Assembly: GCF_963259705.1 (NCBI RefSeq)
Contig: NC_081861.1
Span: 111,072,102 to 111,136,101, forward strand
Direction of reading: 5' to 3'
DNA length: 64,000 bases
From: Myotis daubentonii
Taxonomy: Eukaryota > Chordata > Mammalia > Chiroptera > Vespertilionidae
In this document: piece by piece, positions 1 through 11,348 of the stretch
How positions within the stretch are numbered: the stretch's first letter is position 1
Layout of the letters: each line of letters opens with the position of its first letter
Made by a program: the position numbers and the translations under genes
The notes under the pieces: generated by a model
Databases searched by the model: none
Told to the model about the DNA's origin: nothing
The model's input: only the letters and a program-made list of their open reading frames with translations

Positions 1-232
1 ATGTTTTGCTTCCTGCCCAGTAGGGGAAGTCCTCACTTAGCTGCTTCTCAAGACTATAGTAATAAAGGCTCTGGTTCTCTTTCTCTCTCTCTGCTTCTCT
101 GTGTGTGGCATGCCATGCCTCCCATCCTCTTGGGAGCTGTGAGTAATAAACTCTTCTTTAAAAGGCAATTGGCTCCATGTCTGTTATCTTACCATATGTG
201 ACTAAAACAAATCTTGAGTACATTTTAAAACA
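1..232 (+). mobile_element. 3' part of an endogenous retrovirus 5' LTR
   Basis: Two AATAAA-type polyadenylation signals lie near 60 and 145 in a pyrimidine-rich stretch. The segment ends in CA at 231-232. Two bases later a primer-binding-site-like sequence begins, which is the expected LTR/PBS spacing. The left end of the LTR lies outside the window. The call rests on this layout and on protease and reverse transcriptase remnants downstream in the same orientation. The family is not identified. Confidence 0.55.
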
Positions 233-234
233 AT

Positions 235-252
235 TGGTGCAGTGAATAAGGT
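235..252 (+). other. Putative retroviral primer-binding site (tRNA-His-like)
   Basis: The sequence begins TGGTGCAGTGA two bases after the inferred LTR end. It resembles the complement of a tRNA-His 3' end (TGGTGCCGTGA), with several mismatches further along. Position supports the call better than the sequence does. Confidence 0.4.
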
Positions 253-2496
253 AGTTTGGTAACAGATGGAGGTGACATGCCTCTTGGTTTACTAACTGAA
301 TTCAACAGATAGCAAAGACTATGTGGGAAGGTACTTCAGGCTATTGGCCAGCTTGTGCTTTAGTGGCCATTGCATTATGTTGTCTGTGTTATGTTGCCTA
401 GGTATTACAGTCTAAATTGTAGCAGAGCCCAAAAAGCTGAGTCCTCCATGAGGGACTGTCAGGCTTAGTGTGCTCCCGTCTTGGCAAAGTCATGCCCAAT
501 TGACTCCTTAAGTGGTTACAATGTATCTAATCTGGGCAAGGTCCCCAGGAGAGCCTAGAGTAGTTGGCTATTGTACTATGTGAAGGTGCTCCCAAAGAAA
601 CAAGAAGTGGTTACCTCTCTCCTGATACAGGTGAATATGATCCACTGAATGTCCACTAGGGCTGAAGTCCAAAGGGGCTCCTCAGCTAAAAACAACCCCC
701 TTCCTTATATGTGCTAAGCCTATTGGCATGTCTCTTCTGGTGGCTGGAAACTACACACCTAGATATCCTCATACTGAAAGAACCTGTTGACCAGCAATGT
801 GCTCCACTGCAAACATTGTTGCTTTGGTCACAAACTCCTCTGTTGTTGTCTGCCTTGCTGCTATGTGGCACTTTGTCCGTGAACCCTGTAGGTCATAAGA
901 GTTTGTATTATTAGAGGCCCTTGGAACAATATTTAATGAAAAAAAATGTAAGGGTAAGAAACATTGGGTTCTAGCATCTCCAAAATTGATGTGCTCAATT
1001 TAATTATTCCTGCAAAATGCCATAATAGCACTCTTGAGTATTCCTCAGCACTGCAGTGTATCAGCACTCCAAGAGATTTTATTTTAGAAACAAAGTATAA
1101 GAATAAATCTGGCAGTGTCACAATTGCCCTCTTGGAGCTGGAACCAAACCCACAGAGGTCGACACTAAACCACATTGGCAATTTCACAAGCTGGAAATAA
1201 AAACCACCTTAAAGGAATTTAGTACAGAGAGTTCAAGAAAAGGAGGCATACTGGCTTCTAAGGGTATTTACTATATTAGCTCTTTGCTCTGGCTTATGGT
1301 CCAAAAAATGAGGCAGTTAGTGGGAATAGCCTGAGACCCCTAAATACATGCTTTATTCACATTATCAGAGATAAATTTTTATTCCTCCCTGTACACTGGC
1401 TAGACCCATACTTGTACTCAGCCTACCTGTCAAACAGATGAAAGTGACACTGATAAGCCAGAACAGAGCAGCCCCCAGAAAATTGCTATGCTGTATGATG
1501 CCAAGTGAGCCCTTTCTAGCATTACATTGGACTTTTATGGCCTGGGAATGGGCTCAACCTAGCATATCCACGATCACTGCTAAGGTCAATGCTAAATGTC
1601 AAACAGTAAAGGATGCCAGAACATTATTACACAAAATTGGCATGGTTAGGTGGGTTTATTATTTTGTAGTAAACCCCAACCCTGCATATAATGAAGCGAT
1701 TTTAAACTCTGAGTCTGCCCTCCTTGCCCCAGAATCCAAGGAACTTTCCTGAAGCGAGTCCCACAAAACTATACACCTGTCTTTTTTTCTCTGAATGGCT
1801 CAGCTACACATTTAGGGAAGCCTTAAAGGAAATAGATGTCTAGTTGATGTGAGAGCAACTCACCCAACAATAAACAGGTTTTAGTTTATCAAAGCCAATC
1901 ACTGTCTTGACCTTTTAATGTTTTCCCCTATACAACTTCCTCTACCTCCTGAGCCACTCCCTCAAGGATTCCCACATAAATCTCTTTAGGGAACTTCAGG
2001 ATATGGGAGTTCCCACAGACCTCATAGCTGGGTAATCATCTAAAAAACAAAACAAAACAAACAAAAACAACGACAACAACAACAAAATGATATCAGAAAG
2101 CATTTCTTAATTTAGGACTTTTTCCTAATCCACAACCAGGCCCTGCTGAGGTACCACAGGGCTGTCAACCATCATCCCAAAATTAAAGACCTGGGCCTCT
2201 CTTAAAAATTTTTTCAGGTCAATCCACCTATAAACCCCAACAACTAAAAAACTTTCTTGCTAGATACCTTAGGAAGTCATGCTAGAGGGAGTTAGTACCT
2301 TTACTGGGGGAAGCCCCATTCAGCCAGAGGGAGGCAGTATGTCCTAATGCTTCATGCATTATCTTGACCTTCAACAATGGCAATCACACAGCCCCCTACC
2401 CTAGGGTGATAGAAACTCACTGGAGCTTGTACCACCACCTGGGAAAATTGCACATAAGCTACTCTACTGGTCCTTTGGAGCCTACAAAATAACTAA
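253..2496 (+). mobile_element. Degraded retroviral leader and gag-region sequence
   Basis: About 2.2 kb lies between the primer-binding-site candidate and the protease remnant, the usual place and size for leader plus gag. I see no recognisable gag motif. Only short open frames remain, the longest about 104 codons at 1438-1752. A CAA/AAC-rich simple tract lies near 2043-2085. The assignment is positional. Confidence 0.35.
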
Positions 2497-2690
2497 CTTT
2501 TCCTGGCCCTTTCAGATACTGGGGTACAGGTCACAGTTATTTTGGGTAACTCCTTTCTTTTGAAAAATATGGTAACCCATGTAAAATCTAGGGTGTACTA
2601 ATATTTGCTCATCCCATTTAGGGCTGGTACCCCCTCTGTCTCTTGTCCATTTAATCATAGGGATGGATATCATTTTTTGGAAATCTCTTC
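2496..2690 (+). pseudogene. Retroviral aspartyl protease remnant
   Basis: The frame through 2508-2540 reads LSDTGVQVTVI, the retropepsin active-site pattern in which DTG carries the catalytic aspartate. About 45 codons on, the same kind of remnant shows LIIGMDII near 2651-2674, matching the conserved glycine-hydrophobic-aspartate motif near the end of retropepsins. No continuous protease frame survives. It is a fossil viral gene with no expected function. Confidence 0.6.
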
Positions 2691-2846
2691 AATTGGGGTA
2701 AGCCAAAATTGGTAGACTTGCTGTGGGACTTGCGCAGTGGGAGCCTGTGGGCCTCCCATTAAAGTTATCAATATGTCTCAATGCAAGCTACAATAAGATA
2801 TGGCACATGATTTCATGTCTTCAAAGCTGGTGGTGTGATTCCTACT

Positions 2847-3235
2847 ATCTCGCCTTTTAAGAACCCTATGTGGCCGAAACCGGTTTGGCTCAGTGGATAG
2901 AGCGTCAGCCTGCGGACTGAAAGGTCCCAGGTTCGATTCCGGTCAAGGGCATGTACCTGGGTTGTGGGCACATCCCCAGTAGGAGCTGTGCAGGAGGCAG
3001 CTGATCGATGTTTCTCTCTCATTGATGTTTCTAACTCTCTATCTCTCTCCCTTCCTCTCTGTAAAAGATCAATAAAATATATTTAAAAAAAAGAACCCTA
3101 TGTGGCTAGAACTAAAGGCAGACAAGAGTAACACCTAACTAGATTATTGCCATTTCAGTGCAATTCTGTCCATCAAGGCACTGTTTCCTAATATTATTAA
3201 GGTTATTAATGACATTCAGGCTACACCAGGTGATT
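2847..3235 (+). pseudogene. Endogenous retrovirus reverse transcriptase N-terminal remnant, split by a SINE
   Basis: Reading across the SINE at 2875-3090, the flanks resemble the start of a gammaretrovirus-like reverse transcriptase: SPFKNPMW before it, then LDYCHF and LFPNII after it. These match the usual order of an SPFNSPVW-type block, a VDYR-type block and a hydrophobic VPN-type block. An in-frame stop is present. The similarity ends where the minisatellite begins, so the palm domain with the catalytic aspartates is absent. Confidence 0.5.
2875..3090 (+). mobile_element. Ves SINE (tRNA-derived, vesper bat)
   Basis: The head carries RNA polymerase III promoter boxes: A-box-like TGGCTCAGTGG at 2886-2896 and B box GGTTCGATTCC at 2930-2940. 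A (TCTC)-rich tail and A-rich 3' end follow. A perfect 16-bp TSD flanks it at 2859-2874 and 3091-3106. The SINE interrupts the retroviral reverse transcriptase remnant, so it is younger than that insertion. Confidence 0.93.
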
Positions 3236-3239
3236 TCTT

Positions 3240-5640
3240 TGGAGGGTAGAGGAGAAGAAGAATTTGTCATTGGAGTGGAAGAACTGGGTGGGCAATGTGA
3301 AGGGGACAAAGAAGAATAACCCTACACTATCAGTGCAATGGAGTAACTGGACAGAGTATGAACAGAGCAAGGAGAATGAATGACCATCCATTAATCCATC
3401 CTGGAAGTGAATGTGAAGAATGAGGATACCTGTTCCATGGGTGCAGTGGAGTAACAAAGAAGGGTATATGTATGAACAGTGTAAGAAGGAAGAGTCATGT
3501 GCTATCAGTGCCTTGAGATATCTCAGCAGAAAACGTAGGAAAAGAAATAGAGCTTGTACAATCAGTGTACTGGTGTAATTGACTGGAGCATGTGAATGCA
3601 GCAAAGAAAGGAGCTCTGCTCAACATGTACAAGTCCTGTAATGGAGGCAAAGAGGAGCAGCCCTGGCATTTGATCTGTGTAAGAGTATCCTTGCCCCATC
3701 AGTAAGGTCATTTAACTATAGAGGTGATTTGAATGGTGTAGAAAGACGGATGCCACACCATAAGAACAGTGGTTTCCTTGGTCAGGGAAATGAATAGTGC
3801 AAAAAAAGGGGGGGAGGATTTTACAGTATTACCTTATATCTACATTATCAATGGTGTTAAATGAAAAGGTAATATCAATGGTACAGGGAAAAACAATCTG
3901 GTATTATCAGTGTAGTGCTGAAAGTTTTCAGGGGATGTGAAAGAGGCAACCTGGAGGATCCTTTCCCCATAAGTACTATGGTAAAACTGGGCATGGTATG
4001 TGAACAAAGAAATGAAGAGGAGGACCACACATCAGCACAGTGGTTACCTGGGAAGGGTGGAAAACGGAACGAACAGGAGTCATGCACCATCAGTGCAGTG
4101 GTGGCACAACAATAGGAAAGGGCCAATAAACCATAAGAGCAGGAGCAGTCCCACTCCATCAGTTTCGTTGTAAGGGTTGTAAAAGGAGCAAAGACAAACC
4201 CTTCCCCATGGTAAATGAAGGATTCCCACCCCATGAGTGCAGTGGAATAACTAGACAGCGGATACAAACTAGACAAATAATGGGACCCTCAAAACAGTAC
4301 ATTGGTATAACTGAACACAGAATATAAATAGGACAATTAAAAGCAGCCTCAAGCCACACATGCAGTACTGGAACTGGAATGGAATATGAGCTGCATGTGG
4401 TAGGAGCAGCCTGCATCATCTCTTATGGTTGTGTATGTAGAGGGGGAATGTAGAAAAGGCACAGAGGATAAAAATGCATCATCAGTGCTGTGTGTACCTG
4501 GGAATGGAGTGTGAATGGGACCAAGGGTAAGACCTTTGTATCACCACTGCAGTGGCGCAAATGGAAAGTTGATCAGAACACAGTGAAGAAGAACCTCCCC
4601 AAACCATGATTATAGTCGTGTAAGTGGACAGGGAGTGTGAATGGGGCAAAGAGAAAGAACTCTGTTTCAACATCTTGATGGTGTAACTGGATGGGGGAAT
4701 TCATCAAAGCCAAGAGGATTATTCCAACACCATCAGTTCACCTGTCATTGAGACATATATTTGAATGGGACAAAGAGCAGGAGACCTTCTTTAACACTGG
4801 AGTAGCATGACTGGATAGTGATATGGACTCCCAAACATTAATGTAGTAGTGTTTTGGGCTGAAGGAGTAAACAGGGCAAAGAGGAGGGGCCCTGCTCTAT
4901 CATTGGAGTGGTGCCTGGACAGGGAACATGAACAGGGCAATCGGGAGTATGCTAATGCCAACAGTGGAAGTGGTATTGATGGGCAGGCTATGTGAATGGG
5001 GCAAAGACAGGTTGAATAACTGTACAAGAGAATGTGAATAGAGCAAATACAGAGAGCTCCAAAGCTTTCATATTGTGGTGTAATTGGAAAGAATGACTTA
5101 TGGATACACAGAGGAGCCCTGCAACTTATTTAACTGTACAAGGGATGCAAACAGTGCAAAGAAGATGCAGTAAGTGAAGTGGAATAACTGGACAGTGTAT
5201 GTGAATGGAGAAATTACCAGGAGCCCCACTACGGTTGTGTAGTGGAATAACTGTGTAGTGTATGTCAATGAGGCAATCAGGAGGAGTCCAGGACATCAGT
5301 GCAATGGAGTAACTACAGAGAGTATGTGAATGGCACACATACTTTCATAGTTGGGTGGGGCCCTGGCCATCACTAGTGGAGTAACTGGGTAGGTGAGGTG
5401 AGTGGGTCAGTTAGAAGAAACCCTGTCACCTTAGAGCCCTGGAGTAACTGGAAATGTATGTAAACAGGGCAATTTGGAGGAGCCCCACCATGTTCGTGAA
5501 TGGAATAACCTGACTGGATAGGAAAACAAGCAGCTGGGAGGAACCCCGCACAGTCAGTACAGTCGAGTAATTGCACAGGGGATGTGAACAGGGCATTTAC
5601 TAAAAGCTCCACTATATGGGCGCACTGGAGTCACTGGGAA
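3240..5640. repeat. Degenerate ~60-bp tandem repeat (minisatellite), about 2.4 kb
   Basis: A unit with the order 'atcagtgcagtgg', 'agtaactggacag', 'tatgtgaatgg', 'gcaaagaggagg', 'agccc' recurs throughout. In the better-preserved end the phrase 'ggaataact/ggagtaact' falls near 5181, 5242 and 5305, giving a period of 60-63 bp and roughly 35-40 diverged units. Short minus-strand open frames here are by-products of the repeat. It begins where the retroviral similarity ends. Confidence 0.85.
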
Positions 5641-7381
5641 GACACCTCCTTATGCCTGCTCTGACTGGCTCAGCATTCCTGCCTCTCTATACAATTGGGG
5701 GAAGGCAGGGATGGCTTTGATGCAGGAAACGCAACCTCTGCTGCCCCAAGTGAGTAGGAATTATAGGGCTGCTCTGCAGTATCCCAGGAGAATTACAAGT
5801 TTGCCTTCAAGATTGTGATTTACAGTCACAGTGTCCTAAAACATTCCATCTGCAATAGACTGATCTGCTTTCCAGAGCTTGAGGCGACCTTCCAGACGCT
5901 ACAGAACTAGTTAGCGGAAAACCAATTCTCCTGCCATCCTGCTCAGAGCCTATCATGCATCTCGTCACTGAACACTCTCAAAGCAGAGATCCTAAATCTT
6001 CAGACATTGTAATTGTCCAAGATATATACCTTGATAGAAGTATGCATAATGGCCACACTTTGGAATATTGTGTAACTAATGTGGAGACCAGTCATTGACC
6101 CAAATCCAGTCTAGGTCAGAGTGACTACTATCTGGTAGCCTTGACAAATTGAGTTTCAGCAGAAAAGAGAAGGAATCACAAAGCAACCCTTGCCACAATT
6201 GGCACCTTATTGACGTTTCTGCAGCCATGGCCAGGGAATCAATGGGCTGTGAACACTGAATTATCCTCTTACTATGAAAGTGATCCTCGCAGGCTGAGCT
6301 GCAAGATGCCAGCAGAATGACTTGCAGGAGCATACACCACTCCTGGCTGCCTCTCCTTCTGCTCTGGGAATGCAGAGGCTGCCTAGAGTTCAAGGCTGTG
6401 GACCTGACATTCTAAAGAAGTCCCATGTTCACCATGGAGCCATCTAGTTAGCTAGCTGTCTCTCTCCCTATATGGCTGTGCTACGTTCAATGTGCCAAAG
6501 TTAAAACAAATCAAAAAGACAAGCCAAATCAATTGTAATGGGTAGATACTCTAGACTTTTTGACAATATTTAACAAGTAGGGATGCTGTGCTTGAAGAAG
6601 AAAGGAGAGGAAATAAGTTTGGGAGATGGAGTGGGGAGATCAGTTTGAGGAGTGTCAGCAGGGTTCAGCAAGGCCACCCTGAGCAGGTGTGCAGTTCAAG
6701 CACTGCACAGTGCCCAGTCACTGGGCTGGTGACAAACCAGTCATATCCTCTCCAATGTGCAAACCTCCCATGCTGTGTCTGCCAGAGGGAGCACTTCTTT
6801 CTGAGTCCTATTCTCACCGGGGGAATAATTTTCATGGAGTGGGGCAGGAGCTTTTCCAGTTCATTCTCATAGAGACCTTTTCACTCTGAGGAGCTGCCTT
6901 TTTTTTTATCACCCCAGAGGAAAACATTTTATGTATTAACAGTCTGCCTACTGGGAACCCACCCTTCTCACAGCGAGGCCAGCAGTCCATTCACCCAGGC
7001 TGAGAGCCAAGAAAGCTTTCCCTTAATACAGACAACGATGCTCTGAGCTGCTGGTGACCTGTGGTACCAAGGGCAAATTCCTGATGCAGAACAGCTAGGT
7101 CACATGGTCATGAACCTCACTAGGTAATAAACTGAGGTTGTTCTAAGTTACCTCAGTGTTCTGAAGCCCTCCACTATCCCGGACCACCCTCACCCCTTCC
7201 CCAGGGTCCAGTGACTCTAGGGTCACTGCCTCACATAGCTGGGGCCCTAATGCACCTTGTCCAACCCTACTGCCTGTTAGGCACTTGCACCATGTTTGTT
7301 GCTGAATATTTAATAGCATCCTTGATGAAAGACTCAGCAACCTCCTTCAATTTCTGTGAACCATGAGTCCCTATCCCTGTC
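5641..7381. other. No gene or repeat recognised
   Basis: Mixed-composition sequence with no long open frame (maximum about 105 codons) and no recognisable RNA gene. It could include further decayed retroviral sequence, but no motif supports that. Confidence 0.5.
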
Positions 7382-7389
7382 TCCTAGGA

Positions 7390-7600
7390 CAGTGGTCGTC
7401 AAACTGCGGCTCACGAGCCACATGTGGCTCTTCGGCTCTTTGAGTGTGGCTCTTCCACAAAATACCACGTGCGGGTGCGCACATACAGTGCGATTGAGAC
7501 TTCGTGGCCCATGCACAGAAGTCGGTATTTTGTGGAAGAGCCACACTCAAGGGGCCAAAGAGCCACGTGTGGCTTGCGAGCCACAGTTTGCCGACCACTG
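7390..7600 (+). mobile_element. Non-autonomous hAT transposon, 211 bp
   Basis: Terminal inverted repeats (TIRs) begin CAGTGGTCG and end CGACCACTG. The element is flanked by a perfect 8-bp TSD, TCCTAGGA, at 7382-7389 and 7601-7608, which is diagnostic of hAT transposition. The interior is itself a long imperfect palindrome ('gagccacatgtggctc' motifs), so the transcript could fold into a hairpin. It encodes no transposase. It resembles the nhAT families reported from Myotis; the exact family is unassigned. Confidence 0.88.
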
Positions 7601-7608
7601 TCCTAGGA

Positions 7609-8029
7609 TATTTTGTTAACTGGATGACATTAGTTCAGTCCAGTATTGGAATCTATAACTATTTGAATGTTAATGATCACCATCTCTCAAAATTCCTAAG
7701 CCACTGCATCCCTGAGAGGTGGCCATAGAAGTTGTCTAGAAGAGACACAGCGGAGCTTACCAACAACCGTTGCTGAAGGAATTAGCCCTTCCCTGAAAGA
7801 CTGTGCTATCTGTCAGGAGCTATGGAAAAAATAAAAAGTCCCAATGGAAACAAAGATATTTAAGGTTGTACTGAGAAGACATTGTTACACTTTTCAGAAG
7901 GATGCTACCAGCTCTCTTTTCCCTGGCTGAGGTATCACTGTCTTGCTCAGCCTCACTGGGGGGTTCCCTCTGTTCCCCGAGGACCTGAACCCTGCACACC
8001 GCTGCTGATCACAGGCCATTCTTGGATGA
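7609..8029. other. No gene or repeat recognised
   Basis: Apparently unique sequence between the hAT element and the MaLR LTR. No open frame longer than about 75 codons and no recognisable motif. Confidence 0.5.
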
Positions 8030-9435
8030 TGCTATGGTCTGGATATGCCTCTCCAAAATTCATATACTGAAAACCTAATGCCCAAGGTGATAGGATTAGA
8101 AGATAAGACCTTTAGGAGGTGATTAGGTCATGAGGGCAGAGCCCTTAAGAGTGAGATTAGTGGTCTTATAAAATAAGTGCCAGAAAGATCCCTTGCCCTT
8201 TGTGCCATGTGAGGACATAGGGGAAAGGTGCCATCTATGAAGCAGGAAGCCCTTACCCAACACCAACTATTCTAGCACTATAATCCTGGACTTCCCAGCC
8301 TCCAGAATTGTGAGAATACATTACTATTTTTTAATTTTAATTTTTAATTATTTATTTTTTTATTGATTAAGGTATTATATATGTGTCCTTATCACCCCAT
8401 TGCCCCCTGCTCGTGCCCTCACCCCTCTAGTGTCTGTATCCATTTGTTAGGCTTATGTGCATGCATACAAGTCCTTTGGTTGATCTCTCTTCCTTCCCCT
8501 CACTCTCCTTTGCCTTCCCTCTGAGGTTTGACGGTCTGATCGATGATTCTCTGTTTCTAGATCTGTTTTTGTTCATCAGTTTCTGTTGTTCAATATATTC
8601 TACAAATGAGTGAGATCAAGTGATATTTATCTTTCTCTGACTGACTTATTTCGCTTAGCATAATGTTCTCCAGGTCCATCCATGCTGTTGCAAATGGTAG
8701 GAGTTCCTTCCTTTTTACAGCAGCATAGTATTCTTTTGTGTCTATGTACCACAGCTTTTTAATCCACTCATCTGCTGATGGGCATTTTGGCTGTTTCCAA
8801 ATCTTCGCTATTGTAAATTGTGCTGCTCTGAACATAGGGGTGCATATATCCTTTCTGATTGGTGTTTCTAGTTTCTTGGGTCAAATGGAAGTTATATTTT
8901 TAGTTTTTTGAGGAAACTCCATACTATTCTCCACAGTGGCTGCACCAGTCTCCATTCCCACCAGCAGTTCATGAGGGTTCCTTTTTCTCCGCATCCTTGA
9001 CAGCACTTGTCGTTTGTTGATTTATTGATGATAGCCATTCTGACAGGTGTGAGATGGTACCTCATTGTGGTTTTGATTTGCATCTCTCAGGTGATTAGTG
9101 ACTTTGAGCATGTTTTCATATGTCTCTTGGCCTTCCTTATGTCTTCTTTCGAAAAGTATCTAGGTTCATTGCCCATTTTTTGATTGAGTTGTTTATCTTC
9201 CTTTTTAAAAGTTGTATGAGTTCCCCGTAAATGTTGGAGATCAAACCCTTATCAGAGATAACATTGGCAAATATGTTCTCCCATGCAGTGGGGTTTCTTG
9301 TTGTTTTGTTGATGGTTTTTTTGTTTTGTTTTGTTTTGCTTTGCAGAAGCTTTTTATTTTGATGTGGTCATTACTATTTTTATAAGTTACCCAGTCCATA
9401 ACATTATGTTATAGCAGCCCAAATGGAATAAGACA
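8030..9435 (+). mobile_element. ERVL-MaLR-type LTR, split by an L1 insertion
   Basis: Joining 8030-8331 to 9382-9435 gives an LTR starting TGCTATGGTCTGGAT and ending AATAAGACA. It contains the MaLR-typical phrases 'ggtgattaggtcatgag', 'cttataaaa', 'ccatgtgaggacat' and 'cccagcctccagaa'. The flanking 5-bp duplication is GATGA (8025-8029) and GATGG (9436-9440), one mismatch. It is an ancient solo LTR shared widely among placental mammals. The subfamily (MLT1/MST-like) is inferred from memory. Confidence 0.75.
8332..9368 (-). mobile_element. 5'-truncated L1 (ORF2 C-terminus and 3'UTR)
   Basis: The minus strand encodes the end of L1 ORF2p, including a broken form of the cysteine-rich block ([12 protein letters not shown] near 8985-9020) and the tail with [19 protein letters not shown]. 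The poly(A) end appears as a T-rich tract at 8332. A perfect 13-bp TSD, CATTACTATTTTT, flanks it (8319-8331 and 9369-9381). It is inserted in the MaLR LTR. The frame is interrupted, so this is a dead copy. Confidence 0.93.
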
Positions 9436-9440
9436 GATGG

Positions 9441-10299
9441 GCTCTTTGGTTTTACAATAATTTGCTATAATTCAGGTACATTAGAAATTTGGTGTGTTTC
9501 CTCACCCAGCTACTGGCTTCTGAGCACTACCTTTGTCTCTTGTTACTACACAATTCTTTGTAAATCATACCTAATGTTATGTCCTGAGCATGCGTTCTTA
9601 TTTTCCACAAGATTAGACCCAAGAGCTGAAGACCCATTCCATAATGCCTTTTATATCCAAGGACCACCTGGGGTAGAAAGACAAGGAAGATAAATTTTCT
9701 TCTCTGGCTACAGAAGCTTAGCCACAGAGACAAAGGCTGGCGTGGCCATTTCTCTGCCCACGGGCTGTCTTCATCCAGGTTTCCCAGCCCTGGACCACCT
9801 TTCAATGTTGTTTTACTGACAACTGCCATTGATCCACGCTCTCCCAGACCCTCTGAAATAATGGCCACTAACCTGTGGACTTCTGTTAAAACCTGTTCTT
9901 GCTGCTGCAGCCAACTCTGATGGTGTCCCCTGGTGACTTCCAACTGCACTGCAAGCTTCCAGCCAGGGGATCCAAGTTCTGGGAAGCAGCCCTCAACCAA
10001 TGACTGATGGGAGTTGTAGTCTAAACCACCTGCCTCAGTACCATTCTTCAGGCCTGCAAATCTTCAGGAACTTAAACAAAATTCAGACCAAGCAACACTA
10101 CATCATTAGTAAGAAGTTTATCTTCACACCTCTCTATGTTTCATAATGGCACCCCTTTATTCCTTTCAGTAATTTATGTTACTTCTTCCCTCACACTCTT
10201 GCACTGGAATTCAGTTCCATTATATGTCCAATTACAGATACAAACAGTCCATACTACAGAAAAATTTTCAGAGGACTTTGGACTTTATACAAGGAACTA
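9441..10299. other. No gene or repeat recognised
   Basis: Apparently unique sequence. A 157-codon minus-strand frame at 9527-10000 has no recognisable domain and no supporting promoter or polyadenylation context, so I do not call it a gene. Confidence 0.45.
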
Positions 10300-10740
10300 T
10301 CAAAGATCAGTTGACTGTATTTGTTAGGGTCTATTTCTGGGCACTCTATTCTGTTTCCTTGATCTATTTGTCTATTCTGTTGCCAATACCACATTGTCTT
10401 GATTATTGTAGCTTTATAGTAAGTCTTGAACTCAGATAGTGTGAGTTAATTGACTTTGTTCTTCTCCTTCAATATTCTGGGTCTTTTTCTTATTTATCTA
10501 CCTATATGTATTAGTTTGACAATATCCACCAAATAACTTGCTTGATCTTGATTGCATTGCATTGAACCTATACATCAAGTTGGGAAGAACTGACATCTTG
10601 AACCTTCTTATCCATAAACATGAAATATCTCTCCATTTATTTAGTTGTTTGATTTCATGTATCAGAGTTACATAGTTTTCTGAATATAGGTATTATATAT
10701 ATTATTATTTTTATGCCTAAGTATTTTAATTTAAGGATGT
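10300..10740 (-). mobile_element. Old L1 ORF2 fragment
   Basis: The reverse complement matches the part of L1 ORF2 just downstream of the reverse transcriptase core, recognisable by phrases such as 'gggcactctattctgtt' and 'gccaataccacattgtctt'. It is highly diverged with no open frame. It covers sequence also represented in the L1 at 12194-16330, so the two are separate insertions or a duplication. Confidence 0.7.
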
Positions 10741-10750
10741 TAATATAGTG

Positions 10751-11348
10751 GGGGTTTTTTTGTGTTGTTTTTTTTTATCCTCACCCAAGTATATATTTCC
10801 CATTGATTTTCAGAGAAAGTGAAAAGGAGAAATGAAGAGAGAGAAAGAGAGAGGGAGAAAGAGAGAGAAACATCAATGTGAAAAGCACATATCAATTGGT
10901 TGTCTCCCCCACATACAACCTGGAGCCAGGGATCAAACTGCAAGGTACATGCCCTTGTCCAGAATCAACATACATCCTTTTGGTGTGCAGGCTGATACTC
11001 TAACCCAGCGGTTCTCAACCTGTGGGTCGCGACCCCTTTGGGGGTTGAATGACCCTTTCACAGGGGTTGCATAAGACCATCGGAAAACATATATAATTAC
11101 ATATTGTTGTGATGAATCACTATGCTTTAATTATGTTCAATTTGTAACAATGAAAATACATCCTGCATATCAGATATTTACATTACAATTCATAACAGTA
11201 GCGAAATTACAGTTATGAAGTAGCAACGAAAATAATTTTATGGTTGGGGTCACCACAACATGAGGAACTGTATTAAAGGGCCATGGCATTAGGAAGGTTG
11301 AGAACCACTGCTAAGAGTCTAATCACTTAGCAAAACTGGCCAAGGCAG
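10751..11348 (-). mobile_element. Older Ves-type SINE, antisense, carrying a nested SPIN element
   Basis: The reverse complement gives a tRNA-like head ('ttttgctaagtgattag' side), a central 'gggcatgtaccttgcag' block, a 'tctctctttctctctctttc' pyrimidine tract and an A-rich tail. A 10-bp TSD, TAATATAGTG, flanks the composite (10741-10750 and 11349-11358). The SINE body is split at about 11005 by a hAT element. Divergence is higher than in the other Ves copies here. Confidence 0.85.
11006..11310 (+). mobile_element. SPIN-type hAT transposon (non-autonomous), nested in a SINE
   Basis: It begins CAGCGGTTCTCAACCTGTGG and ends GGTTGAGAACCACTG, the terminal inverted repeats of the SPIN (Space Invaders) hAT family. 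Internal phrases 'gtcgcgacccctttg', 'cataacagtagcgaaatta' and 'aacatgaggaactgtatt' are also typical. It sits inside the SINE. The left flank CTCTAACC and the right-side GTCTAATC are both SINE sequence, but six extra bases (CTAAGA, 11311-11316) lie before the right copy. No transposase is encoded. Confidence 0.92.

Noticed and set aside
2875..3090. A functional tRNA gene
   Set aside because: The A and B boxes belong to the tRNA-derived head of a Ves SINE; the cloverleaf is not complete, and a tail and target duplication are present.
3221..5612. Series of 60-130 codon minus-strand open frames with repeated 'LLHC' and 'PLHC' motifs
   Set aside because: They are translations of the degenerate 60-bp tandem repeat, with different frames and no conserved start or end.
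9527..10000. 157-codon minus-strand frame as a gene
   Set aside because: No recognisable domain, no plausible promoter or poly(A) context, and the C-terminal part reads like random sequence.
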